Position numbers and translations under genes: made by a program
The notes under the pieces: model-generated
Database searches by the model: none
Told to the model about the DNA's origin: nothing
Seen by the model: the letters and a program-made list of their open reading frames with translations, nothing else
Part shown: positions 47,771 through 59,900 of the stretch, piece after piece
Layout of the letters: each line of letters opens with the position of its first letter
Numbering within the stretch: position 1 is the first letter of the stretch
DNA from: Garcia nutans
Taxonomy: Eukaryota > Streptophyta > Magnoliopsida > Malpighiales > Euphorbiaceae
DNA length: 64,000 nucleotides
Reading direction: 5' to 3'
Assembly (NCBI GenBank): GCA_947685225.1
Contig: CANTUV010000008.1
Coordinates: 37,006,001 to 37,070,000 of the forward strand

Positions 47771-49235
47771 TCATTCCTCCTTCTTGGATACAAGATCATC
47801 ATCACTATTGCTTGAATCCCAAAACCCATTGACAACAAAAACCTCTTCTTCTTTGGTTGCTTCTCCACCCACATCTTGAAAAGAAGACATGACAAAATCT
47901 TCATGCAAACCTCCTCTAATCATGAAGGTTGCCAGTAGTGGTACTATATTGAACCTTGGTAATGGATTGTCTTTGGTGTTTGGCTTGTTGGGCTTGGGCA
48001 GCTTCCCACTATCAATCAAATTTTGGACCTCATACCTCAACCTCACACATCTATCCGTGTCGTGCCCTTTCATTTGATGAAATTGACAAAATGTTTTAGT
48101 ATCGAAATTAGGTGGGAGAGGGTTAGGCAAAGGACGAGGATTGAAGGGTTGTAACAATCCCTTCCTTTGAAGCTTATTGATAACCCAAGACATCAGTTTG
48201 CCCAATTCTGAAAACTGCCTTCTTGTTCCTTGGTTAGTAGCATCAACACCGACTACCTTTTGCATGCTTTGGCTACCAGACTGATAGTTTCCTTTCTCGT
48301 TCCTTCTTGTTGAAAAACGGTTCTTCTTTCTTTCCCATTCTTCAATTTGCAGACCAACTTGGAGAAGATCTTTGAAATCACGGATGAGTGTATAAGACAT
48401 CCTTTCATGAAGACTAGGCAACACCCCTCTCATAATCATCCTTATTTGATCAAATTCATCGGGCCTTTTCTTGAGCAAAGTGGCCTTATTTCTCCACCTT
48501 TTTCACATAGTCCACAAATTTCTCATTTGGCCTTTGTATAATAGACTCCACTTCCATTAAGATAACTTCCATCTCGACATTGTATCCATATTGTTTGATG
48601 AAGGCCTTGTATAGCAAATCCCAACTCTTTTGTGTTCCATCATCTAAGGTATTGAACCAATTTTGGACAACAGGGTCCAATGAGAGCATAAAGTACCTTA
48701 GAGTTTGAGCCTTAGTAGCTCAGGCAGACTGCATAGCAGTGATATACTACTTCAAATGGAGATGAGGATTTCCGGTTCCATCAAACTTCACAAAAGATGG
48801 CATTTTGAACTTGTACGGAACTTCTTCATCTTGTTCAAATAGTTTGTCGATCTCAGACATCTCTTCGATTTTCAGCTTCTTCTCAAATTTCTTTTCTAAA
48901 TCCGTGATCATCTTTTCAACATCAGAAGTCTCGATTTTCTCCATAGTTGATCTTTCAACAATCTTTGATTCTTTCTTTTTATCTTGAGGATCTTGGAAGT
49001 ATTGAGCCCAATCGTCATCATCATCAATGATCACCTTATCATCATCAAAAACCACTTCACCAACTTTAGTTTTCCCTTTGTCCTTTGGCTTCTTAGTGCT
49101 AGCAGATGCTTCTGCATGATTTTCTAAAATCGCAGCCAATTGGTTCTTCATGGTCTCAGCTAGGGCCTCTTTAATTTCTTCCATCTTTGCATTGAGGGCA
49201 TCATCCACCATTCTTTGAATTTGTTTGGGCTCCAT
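47771..49235 (-). pseudogene. Gag of element C
   Basis: The likely start is ATG at 49233-49235 (MEPKQIQRM). Blocks are 48747-49235, 48486-48689 and 47771-48478. It has an acidic, Lys-rich coiled N-terminal part, a capsid part (FMLSLDPVVQNWFNTL is split across blocks) and CQFHQMKGHDTDRC as the CxxH..H..C finger. In-frame stops lie at 48747-48749 (TAG) and near 48720, and a frame change near 48480-48500. Confidence 0.85.
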
Positions 49236-50407
49236 TGCTTTTGGTAAAAAAGAGATTGAGTCGTCGCTAGATTCTTCATCTCCGGCATAGGTCGGATTAT
49301 CATAAGCTTTTGAATTGTCATAATCTAGGGTTGTGAGCGAGAGAGGATTAATGATATGAGATGCAAATGTATGTATGTATGCATGTATGCACGAACAATT
49401 AACAAACAAGGACAAATAGGACGTTCCTTCCAACCTTATAACATCCACGCATGAATGCCGAGTCTCTTTTCCTAGGTATATGGTTAAAAAAATACCAACA
49501 TGGGGTATCTTGTTTTTTGAATAATTTCCTCGGATGTTTCAACCAATAGTTATATTTTCAAAATGGAAATTAGTTCATGATAATTCTCATTAATTAGGTT
49601 TTAATCCATTCAACCAACTAAAGTAGCTTTTATGCTACATTGGATTAAAATTAAATTAAGAGGTATATTATAAATAGATTTCTCATTTGAAAAAGTAACT
49701 AATGGTTCTTGCCAAAAATAAGCCCATGATTAATAACTCCTAGTATAAAATAGGCTCACAAATGATTTTTGGTATTTCCTAATTGACCTAAATAATTTGC
49801 AAGCTCTTTGTATGAAAAGGTTGGATAAAAATAATTTTATTTCTAAGCCCATTGTAAAGAGATTTTAGAAAAAACATATTTTGGGCTTTGTGTTTGGATC
49901 ATGAGAAAAGTATTTTTGATTTGTTTTTAGAAAATTTTTATGTCCAAAGACCATCTTAAAAAGTTTTGAAAATAGTTTTGGTCTTTTGGACTTTAAAGAA
50001 AAATTTATTTTGAGCTTACAATGTACTCAGGTCATATTAGAAAAAGAACAAACCAAATAAGCCATGATTTAAGCCAAGACAAATTAACCATAGTCAAACA
50101 ACAAGCATTTGGGGTAAAAACCTAAGGAAAGTAACTAGGCCAATTACATGAGCTTTAGTCTTTGGGTTAAAAGGCTTAGGTTCCCATTGCAAGTATATAC
50201 CAAATGGTATGAGGCTATGAGTAGTTATGCCATACTCGATCTCCATACCTTGAGTGAAAGTATGGTATCCCTCACATACCACAACACGGGTAACACGGGC
50301 GTCCTAACTCACGCACACGATGCAATGGATAATATCATTATAAGAAAGAATAGAATAATAAAAAGACCAATGGAATCAACTTCTCTTATCCCCAGTGGAG
50401 TCGCCAC
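49236..50407 (-). other. 5' leader and PBS of element C
   Basis: The PBS on the - strand is TGGCGACTCC (50397-50406), directly beside the LTR. The leader is about 1.1 kb, AT-rich, with a TGTATG microsatellite near 49370, and parallels 6066-7255. No gene is seen. Confidence 0.78.
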
Positions 50408-50764
50408 TGTGAGCGTTGGCCAAAACTGCGAGAGTTGGTGCAAAATTGGCTGGGCGGCCAACCAATTCGCTGCAGGATATTCCTGCGAGTGACTTGGCCT
50501 TAGCCAATTGGACCTTCGGCGACTAAAAAATTTCGTCGCCGATTTTTCCATCGCCAATTTTTATTTTTATTTTTATTTTTATTATTATTTTTTATTATTA
50601 TTTTATTATTACATTTTTTTATTAACTTCACCATTTTTATTTTTATTAAAAATTATAAATAATAAATACTAAAATAAATATTATTTCATTAAAATACCAC
50701 AAAAATTATTTTGGACTATATAAAAAATAACGGACCAGACTGAGTCAATAATTAAGGGTCTACA
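50408..50764 (-). repeat. 5' LTR of element C (357 bp)
   Basis: Plus strand starts TGTGAGCGTTGG after the PBS and ends AATTAAGGGTCTACA. Its last 210 bp match 13140-13348. The end is also related to the neighbouring piece at 50765-51355, so the outer border is somewhat uncertain. Confidence 0.72.
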
Positions 50765-51355
50765 CCTCTGTTGTTGGTTCAACCACAATCTTTGAATTTT
50801 GGTTGAACAATAATAAAGACAGTGTAGGCTGCTTTTGATGGATTGTTGTTGTTTGCTGCCTCTAGATCTTTCAAGCTTGAGATTGGGCAAAAAAATCAAA
50901 AAGTCCAAGGTCAAGTAAAAATTTCAGCTCCGATCCTTTATTCTATGTTTTAATGTGGTATTTATAGGAAAAAATAAAAACATAATACTATTTGGCTAAG
51001 GAAATAAAAACCTTTTAGGAAATAAAATTAAAAACTGAGTAGAATAGGATTTTGGCAAAACCGCAGGCCGGCTGGCCGTGCAAAAGTGCACTGGCAAAAA
51101 AATTACTACGGGCACTGAGCACGGGCCAGCCAATTCACTGCAGGATTTTCCTATGGTGAATTGGTCCAAGCCAGTCGCCAGCGACGAGAAATTTTAGTCG
51201 CCGATTCTTCCGTTGCCGATTTTTATTTATTTTTTATCACTTTTTTATTATTATTTTTTATTTTTATTAAAAATAAATATTAAAATGCCATAAAAATTAT
51301 TTTGGACTATTTAAAAATATCGGACTAGACTGGGTCAAAAATTAAGGGTCTAAAC
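50765..51355 (-). repeat. LTR fragment of another Tat element
   Basis: The low end (TGTTGTTGGTTCAACCACAATC) resembles 11722-11760 of the Tat LTR at 7256-12427. The high end (AATTAAGGGTCTAAACA) resembles all Tat LTR ends here. A TATA box (CCTATAAATA on the - strand) is near 50960-50970. It appears cut by element C on its low side. Confidence 0.6.
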
Positions 51356-54300
51356 ATATCTATGCATTATAATTTGAATGACTTTACTAGGTGAGGGAAT
51401 TATTCTATAGCATTGAGTTGTGTATGCTTACTTAGAGAGGGCTCCTGCATAATTACCTTTGTCTAGGTCCTAGTCTGTCTTAGAACATGCTTTGACAAAC
51501 TTTCGAGGTGAAATTGAACTTTGCTTATTTAAGAGAGAAATGATCTAGGCATTGTTTGGTTAGCCAACAACTAGTATCCACCCTATTAAATATCAATCCC
51601 TAGTTGTCCCTTTGAGCCTTCATAAAATTTTAGCTCTCTTTTCATTGGTTTACAAACCCCAACAACCTACCCTGAGTTGTTATGATACTTATGACAAGTC
51701 TTATGATCACTAAGGCAAAGAGGCAAGAAGATCAAAGAGATGAATGCATAGCCAAAACTGTAAGGATAGTTGATGTTATCAAGACCATAAGAGTAGTTGA
51801 AGTTAATCTAATATCTCCAATCTATCAAGATAACATCAGAGTAACAAATGATTTATCCTTGTTAAAGAAGATTTATGTCACTCCACTCATCCATTATTAG
51901 AAACCCAAGTTGGTACAAACAAGACAACTCTTTTAGAGCTAGAACCAAGAAAAAAAAAGAAAAAAAAAGAAAAGAAAGAAAAGAAAAAGAAAATAAAATA
52001 AAACCCAAAACGGTTCAGAAAGCCAACCAAGTTCTCTTTTATCTAAAGCAGCAAAAGACTTCCATAAGGATAGTTTGACTTGAATTGGTCCAACTCAACC
52101 AAAGATTCAATCAAAATTAGAGAGATAGAAGAAAGGTCATCCAGTTCTTGAAAGTCCTGTACTTGACAGTCCTACAGGAAAGAAGGACAAAATGATAAAA
52201 TGCTCAAAGGAAAGGAGTAAGAAAAAGAAAGATAAAGAAAAGAAGAAAAAAGAAAGAAATGAATATGGGTACCAAACTTTTTGTAAAGGCAAAGACTATC
52301 CCAATCAAGATTTAGGTTAACGCCAAAAAGAAAGAAGAATGTTCAAAGCTCTATCTTTTCATGTTTTCAACTGCCTATGGCTCCAACAAAAAATCATGGT
52401 GTAAGGGTTTGGCCACAACGACTCCAACTTACAAAAGGTCTTCATTTAACCTGTGTCCCTTATAGACCCAATTTCAAGCCTATTAAAGACCTGTTGATCT
52501 CTCTTGGTAGGTAGAGTCTATTAGTGGAGATAGTTTGAATAAGCATGCATATGAGATAGACAATATTCAAACTCAATGAGACCTTTGGCCATGTAATGTG
52601 TATGTGCCTATCTAAAGTACAACAATTATTCCTTAAATAGAAATGATTCCCAAGTTTAGTACGGTAACTAAGGTTATCATGTTATAGATATGTTAATTCT
52701 AAAAATCAAGCCTTAAGGTAAATTGACATTAATTTGGCAAAGCCAACATTTGATTTCAAATTCAAAATAAAAATTCAAAAAAAAATTACAAAGCCTTCAA
52801 GTTAAGGGGAGTATGTCAAACTATCAAACCTCAAAGGAAACATTGGGCAAAGGAAATGATTACTGGTAAGGCTATAAAGAAGCTACCAATTGGCATGCTA
52901 TTATGATCATTTTTATATGTGTTTTTAGGATAATTTTATTTTCTTTTTAGTTATTTTTCTAATATGTGTGTTCAAGTTTACTTGAAGTTTGATGATGTAG
53001 ATGAACATGTGCAAAATGGAGCTAAATTCACTTGATGAAGTTATTTTGGAAGGAAAAATATTGAACACAACAAAGATGGTTCAAGTTTGTTCATGTCTCC
53101 TCCATTAAAAGAATTATAAAGTTTAGGCAGTACTTGACACACTCACATGACATGGCAATGTCACTTGAAGCTTGGCCATGTCTGCTCGTCTTGGCCATGT
53201 CTTTGCCCATGTCTGATTGTCTTGGCCATGTCTCTTGAAGCTTGGACATGTCTCATTGTCTTGGCCGTGTTTCATCCTAAGAAAATAAATCACATGAAAA
53301 TAGAAGCAGTGTTGAACACAAGCACCATCTTGGCCATGTCTTTACCCATGTCGCTTGAAGCTTGGCCATGTCACTTGAAGCTAGGCCATGTCGCTAACCA
53401 TGCCACACCTGAAGGAAGCAAAACATACATTCAAGCAGTAAAGGACACATCCAAGTGACTTGGCCGTGTCCAAGGAAAAATTGGTAGACATGGCCAAGTC
53501 ACCCTTATCTTGGTCGTGTCCCTCAAAGAAATTAAAGCAGAGACTGACACTAGCAAGAGACACGGCCAATGGCCTAAATAGCAAAATCCAAAGAAAGAAA
53601 AGAAAGAAGGCAGAAGGCAACACTGGCAAGAGACATGGACAAGCCACTAGCCATGTCACATGACACGGCCAGGAGCTTGTGTCACTTCATGAAAAAGAAA
53701 GAAAGAAAGAGAGGCAACCAAAGACACAGCCAACAAGCTTGGCCGTGTCCCAAGAAAAAGTGAGAAACACGGCCAAGCCACTCATGGCTTAGCCGAGTCA
53801 CTTATGGAACCTTTGAATTATCTTACACAATTGGAGGACAAGTGGGGGACAAAGACCTTGCTTTTGCCAAAAGTAATATTAAAAGAATAAAAAGTGTGCC
53901 TAATTTCATGGGATGAATACTAAACTAATGGCAAAGAAGGGGGACAAAGTGAAGTGTGTGAATTGGAAAGCATGGTTCGTGTCTTAAAGAAATTAAAAAG
54001 AATGGAAGAGGGACATATACAAACATGTTGGAGAGGAGAGTAGACCTCTCTTCTTTGTTCTTAATCTTGTTCTTGGTCTTGAGAAAACCAAGAACACCAC
54101 CTTCATCTTCATCCTCCATCTTTCAACCACAAGATCCTTGGTTCTTTGGGATAAATTGGGTTAAACAAGCTCTTAAATATTAGGGTTTTGAAGAAAGCTA
54201 CATTGAAGGTTTGGAGACTTGAGAAAGCTCCATTCCATCTTTCAAAGGAGAATCACCATTGAAGAGGGCTTGAGTTCTTCATCAACCTCAAGGTGGAGCT

Positions 54301-54493
54301 AGGAGAAAGACTAGTAGTCCTACCCTTGGCATCTACAAAGGCGTTTTTCTATTCTCTCTTTTAATTCATTTATATATTGTTGTTGTTTTATTAAGAGAAT
54401 TAATATTTCAATAGACAATTTGTATTTGATTTATATTGAGATGAATGTTTGTTTTAAATTGATGATTTTGATCTAAATTACCCATGGCTAGGG
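51356..54493 (+). mobile_element. 3' part of a plus-strand LTR retrotransposon, with PPT and LTR-like start
   Basis: 51356-52800 has no convincing coding sequence. A 73-codon frame at 51682-51900 contains internally repeated peptides, and an A/G-rich stretch runs at 51940-52260. At 52801-52813 TTAAGGGGAGTA looks like a polypurine tract, followed by TGTCAAAC at 52814 as an LTR start. The sequence to 54493 would be LTR, with ACACGGCC repeats (53140-53810) and a leader-like end, cut by element F at 54494. The lineage is not clear; Athila or Tat are possible. Confidence 0.45.
53140..53810. repeat. GGCCATGTC / GGCCGTGTC repeats
   Basis: More than fifteen copies of (C/T)TTGGCC(A/G)TGTC or its complement GACA(C/T)GGCCAAG, often in opposing pairs and spaced by GCTTGAAG. 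It is the same core as the hairpins in Tekay LTRs, many with CG changed to TG or CA. Confidence 0.75.
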
Positions 54494-56908
54494 TGTAACA
54501 CCCCTATATCCCGTATACGTACCAAGCATGCTTATACGATCGTAATATATGTATACTGAATATAGAAAATGCCACCGTTTAAAAATTACACAACATATAT
54601 CTTTATAAATAAGTGAAACCAATCTTAAACATTTAAAAGAAATCCAAAAGACACTATATATAAAAATGTTTATTAACTAGCAGCGGAAGTTATTACAAAT
54701 ATTTGCAAATACAAATATTTTATAAATCAAAGTTTACAAAACATAGAATATATACATGATTGGCAGCTCTTCTCTGATCTTTAAGTTCCAAAAATAAATC
54801 CTTCAATGCCTAGTCTCACTTGGTCTCGAGGAGCTCTCAGGTTCAACTCTATCACCTGCGCGATCAAACACTATCGCGCTAAGCCAACGGCTTAGTAGTA
54901 CAAAGTATACTAACATTATGCTTTAATATGATATAATGTCACAATTAATCTCATACATCATTTAAAAGAATATCACAATTCCATATCATACTTTGATCAA
55001 TGTCATAACAACATTCATATTATATCTTCATAATTCCATTAATTTCACCATTCAAGAATCACATTAAATACAAAGACAAGCATGGGCCCAAGAACACTAA
55101 TATGCCATTCAACTTTCAGAGTTAATGTTTTGGTTAAAATATCACATTTATCATTATCATTATCCCAACTAGGCTTCAAGGATTTAGGTTCAACCAAGCT
55201 TCAAGGGGAACAAAGCATGCTAAGTATCAACCCAACTTGGCTTCAAGAACCAATCCAACCTAGCTTCAAGGGTTGTAACATCTCAATTAGGCTTCAAGGA
55301 CTAGATCCAACCAAGCTTCAAGGGGAGTAAAACATGTTAAACTTCAACCCAACTTAGCTTCAAGGATCAAGCCCAACCTAACTTCAAGAGATTGTTACTA
55401 AAGGCATGCCACCAACAACAAACTCTGAAAATGGAATAACACATTAACCACACAATTCATTTATTATTTCATTCTCAACTCTCATCATTATCTAGGCAAA
55501 CATGCCCCATTTATTTCAATTGAATCATCATAGCCAATCACAATGGCTTCACATCACATTTGAATCATCATAGCCAATTACAATGGCTTCACCTCTCATT
55601 ATATCTCAAATCACATTTCATATTTCATCATTGATATATACATAACAATTTACATTAATCATAGATTTAGAATCTTCCACATACATTTGTTTGGATCATT
55701 TTTGTTTTAAGTGTGTTTAAAATGTTTATTTTTATGTTTAGGTGCAAAAAGACCTATGAAGAATCAAAACAATGCAAGAAGAGCAAAGAACAATCACAGT
55801 AGCTAACACACTCAAGGGACACGGCCAAGCTTTTGGCCGTGTCTCTCATAACAAAATCAGCAGTAGCAAACAAGGGCAAGGGACACGGCCAAGTCAGTGG
55901 CCGTGTCTCTCCAAAATTGATCCAACACGGCCAAATTTCCTTAAACTTGGCCGTGTCTCCCAAAAATCTTTAGTTTGGCCGTGTCTCTTCTTTAGTTTGG
56001 CCCTGTCTCTCATGAATATAAACCCTAAACATGGCCAAGTCTCTTTTGATTGAATTAAAACACATTTTGCACAACATAACCTTATTCAAATGGATATAAT
56101 CAATGTCATTAACACTTATTTTACATGTTCATCATAATATTCACATTAACAATACATCAACAATACATTTAATCACTTACCACTTCAAAACCCTAAAACC
56201 AACATCACTCTTATTCTTTCAATATCAACATCCACTTAACTTACCATCTTCAAACCAAAACCAACACCAATTTAACTTACTATCAATTTCAACACTTATA
56301 AACACATCTCAAACACACCTAATCATAATATCAACAAATCATAACTCACCTCAAACACAACTTCAAAAATAACAAAAAAAAAACAAGAGAGTACTTACCA
56401 AAATTGAAGAAATTTCACAAATCTCCAACTTAATCCTTTGATTCTTCCTTCAATTTGAGCTTATAACTTCAAGATCCTCTCTTGCTCTCTTGCTTTCTCT
56501 TGTCTTTGGAGGAGCCGGCCACACACATGGAAAAGAAGAAAAGATGAAAAAAAAAAACAAAGTCAACTTCTCTTTAAATCTCCACCAAGTGTTCCAATAA
56601 GACAATTACCAACATACCCTCTTCTCACTTGTTCTAGCTTTCTTCTTAATCAAGTGCCCTTTATAGTAATTTCACATACAACAATTAAATATCTTCTTCC
56701 CTTGACTATCCATTTTGACTAATGTATATGTTATATATATAACCATATACCCAACATATACACTTTCTCTCTACACATTACTTTCCTTTTTAAACAATAC
56801 ATAAACATTCTCTTTTCAATTTCTTTTCTTATCAACATAACATATACACATAATTCAAACAAACAACAATTATATCCAAACTTCTAGGGCACACTTTGGG
56901 ATATTACA
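54494..56908 (-). repeat. 3' LTR of element F (2415 bp)
   Basis: Plus strand starts TGTAACACCCCTATATCC and ends TTTGGGATATTACA. It contains the double hairpin (54856-54897), CCTTGAAGC-type repeats inverted (55180-55400) and ACACGGCC hairpins (55815-56040). Open frames inside it recur in the 5' LTR and are not genes. Confidence 0.95.
54856..54897 (-). repeat. Conserved double hairpin of Tekay LTR, element F 3' copy
   Basis: CTGCGCGATcaaacactATCGCGCTAAGCCaacGGCTTAG. The 5' LTR copy at 62146-62187 has one change that breaks the first stem (GCACGAT). Confidence 0.72.
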
Positions 56909-56921
56909 ATTCTCCCCCTCT
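56909..56921 (-). other. Polypurine tract of element F
   Basis: The - strand reads AGAGGGGGAGAAT next to the LTR, identical to that of element E. Confidence 0.85.
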
Positions 56922-56954
56922 AAAAAGAAATTTCTTCCTCGAAATTACCTGATA

Positions 56955-59900
56955 TCATCTCTGAAACAGTTGAGGATACTGATTTCGCATTGCTTGCTCA
57001 CTCTCCCAAGTTGCTTCTTCTCTTCCATGATTCTTCCATAGAACCTTCACCAAAGGCACTTTCTTATTTCTCAACTCTTTCACTTCATGTGCCAAAATAG
57101 CAACCGGTTCTTCTTCAAATGTCAAATCTGGACTCACTTCAATAGATTCAATTGGCAAAACATGAGATGGATCCGACCTGTATCTCCTCAACATAGAAAC
57201 ATGGAATACATTATGGATCCTATCCAACTCAGGTGGCAAAGCAAGCCGATAAGCAACTGGTCCAACTCTTTCCAAAACTTCATACGGTCCAACGAAATGA
57301 GGACTCAATTTCCCTTTCCAACCAAACCTCAAGATCTTCTTCCAACGAGACACTTTCAAAAATACTTTATCTCCAACATCAAATTCTATATCTCTCCTCT
57401 TCAAATCTGCATAAGACTTCTGTCGGTCTGAAGCTGCTTTTAACCTATCTCGAATCACTTTCACTTTCTCTTCAGTTTCTTTAACCAAATCAGGACCAAT
57501 TAACTTACTTTCTCCAAGTTCATTCCAATATAGAGGTGTCCTACACCGTCTACCATACAATGCTTCGAATGGTGCCATACCAATGCTGGATTGATGACTG
57601 TTATTGTAAGCAAATTCCACAAGTGGCAAAAATCTATCCCAACCTCCAGAGAAATCAATGACACAGCTTCTCAACATGTCTTCGATAATCTGTATCACTC
57701 TCTCTGACTGCCCATCTGTCTGTGGATGAAAAGCAGTGCTGAAGTGCAGTCGAGAACCCAAAGCACCATGTAAACTCTTCCAAAACCTCGAAGTAAATCG
57801 GGGATCTCGATCAGACACTACAGAAATTGGGACACCATGCAACTTCACAATCTCATGAATATACAGCTCAGCTAACCTCTCCAGAGAATAATCCATCCGA
57901 ACCGGAAGAAAATGAGCTGTCTTGGTCAACTTATCAACAATCACCCAAATAGCATCATGCTTTCTTTGTGTCAATGGTAAACCAGATACAAAATCCATTG
58001 TTACGCTCTCCCACTTCCATTCAGGCACTGATAAAGGTTGAAGCAACCCTGTTGGAACTTGATGCTCAGCTTTTACCCTCTGACAGGTGAGGCATTTAGA
58101 CACAAATTCCGCTATATCTCTCTTCATGCCAGACCACCAATACTGTTGTCTCAAATCATGGTACATCTTTGTACTACCCGGATGCATAGCAAATACTGAC
58201 TGATGTGCTTCTTCTAAAATAATTCTTCTCAAATTACCATCATCCGGTACACACAATCTATTCTTAAACCAAAGACTACCATCATTCTTCACATGAAAAT
58301 CTCGGCTCTCTCCATTTTGGCAATTTGATACAATCTTCTGAATCATCTCATCAGCCAATTGAGCCTCTTTAATCTGATCCAACAATACTGGCTTCAATTG
58401 CAACTGTGCCAACAATGCACCATCATCACAAGATACAAAAATAGCATGCAATGCTCTCAACTCAACAAGCAACGAGAGCGAATAAACAGTCAAACCTGCT
58501 AAAGACTTCCGACTCAAAGCATCAGCAACAACATTTGCCTTACCAGGATGATAATCAATTAAACAGTCGTAGTCTTTAATCAACTCTAACCATCTCCGTT
58601 TTCGAAGATTGAGCTCTCTCTGGACACCCAAATATTTTAAACTTTTATGGTCTGTATAGATAAAACACTTCTCCCCATACAAATAGTGTCGCCAAATCTT
58701 CAATGCAAACACAATAGCTGCCAATTCTAAATCATGAGTCGGATAGTTAAGTTCGTGCGGCTTCAACTGCCGAGAAGCATAAGCTATAACTTTACCTTCT
58801 TGCATCAGAACACAACCCAAACCACTATGTGAAGCATCACTGTAAATCACATATTGTTTATCTTCCACAGGTAAAGTAAGAATAGGCGCTTGAGTTAACA
58901 TTTTTCTCAACTGTTCAAAGCTAGCCTGACACTGATCTGTCCACACAAATCTTACTCCCTTTCGAAGTAATCTGGTAAGTGGAGTAGCTATCAAAGAAAA
59001 TCCTTTCACAAATCGTCGGTAATAGCCTGCCAAACCCAAAAAACTTCTAACTTCAGTCACAGACTTTGGTGGACTCCAATTTAGAATAGCTTCAACTTTA
59101 CTCGGATCAACTCTAATACCCTCTGCTGAAACTATATGACCGAGAAAAGTTACTTGGTTCAGCCAAAACTCACACTTCGTCAGTTTAGCAAACAATTGTT
59201 TCTCTCTTAAAATTTGCAGCACAATCCGCAGATGCTTATCATGTTCCTCCTTATTACGCGAATACACCAGAATATCATCAATAAAAACTACAACAAACTG
59301 ATCCAGATAGGGCCTAAACACCCTATTCATCAAGTCCATAAAAGTTGCAGGTGCATTCGTTAAACCAAAAGGCATCACTAGAAACTCATAATGCCCATAC
59401 CTTGTACGAAAGGCCGTCTTAGGAACATCTTCAGCTCTGACTCTTAATTGATGGTACCCTGATCTCAAATCAATTTTGGAAAACACCGCTGCACCCTTCA
59501 ATTGATCAAAGAGATCATCAATTCTAGGCAAAGGATATTTATTTTTAATAGTCACCTTATTCAATTGCCTATAATCGATACACAATCTCATAGTACCATC
59601 CTTCTTCTTCACAAACAAAACAGGAGCCCCCCACAGTGAAACACTAGGGCGAATAAACCCTTTATCCAACAACTCCTGCAACTGCACCTTCAATTCTCTC
59701 AATTCAGCAGGTGCCATTCGATAAGGAGTGATAGAGATGGGAGTGGTACCAGGCAATAATTCAATACCAAACTCCACCTCTCTCTCAGGAGGCAACCCTG
59801 GCAACTCCTCTGGAAACACCTCTGGAAACTCTGCAACTGTAGGTATATCATCAAGTTGAGAACCCCTTACTCTAGTATCCACAACATGAGCAAGGTAAGC

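Larger units (their letters stand above)
13140..50764 (-). mobile_element. Tat/Ogre-like Ty3/gypsy element C, about 13.6 kb, with three nested insertions
   Basis: Read on the - strand: 5' LTR 50408-50764, PBS TGGCGACTCC, leader, gag, protease, RT-RNaseH-archaeal-type RNaseH, integrase, two opposite-strand genes, tandem repeats, PPT, 3' LTR 13140-13348. Removing elements E, G and D with one copy of each TSD leaves about 13,585 bp. The second RNase H domain places it in the Tat lineage. Gag, protease, RT and integrase all carry stops, so it is inactive. The 3' LTR lacks about 150 bp at its low end and no TSD can be verified. A candidate TSD on the high side is CCTCT (50765-50769). Confidence 0.8.

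Noticed and set aside
51682..51900. 73-codon frame with an internally repeated peptide
   Set aside because: No counterpart recognised, and it lies in a retroelement 3' region; kept only as part of that fragment.
55082..56372. Open frames of 82, 93 and 89 codons, repeated at 62372-63662
   Set aside because: They are in the LTRs of element F and follow its simple repeats; no protein features.
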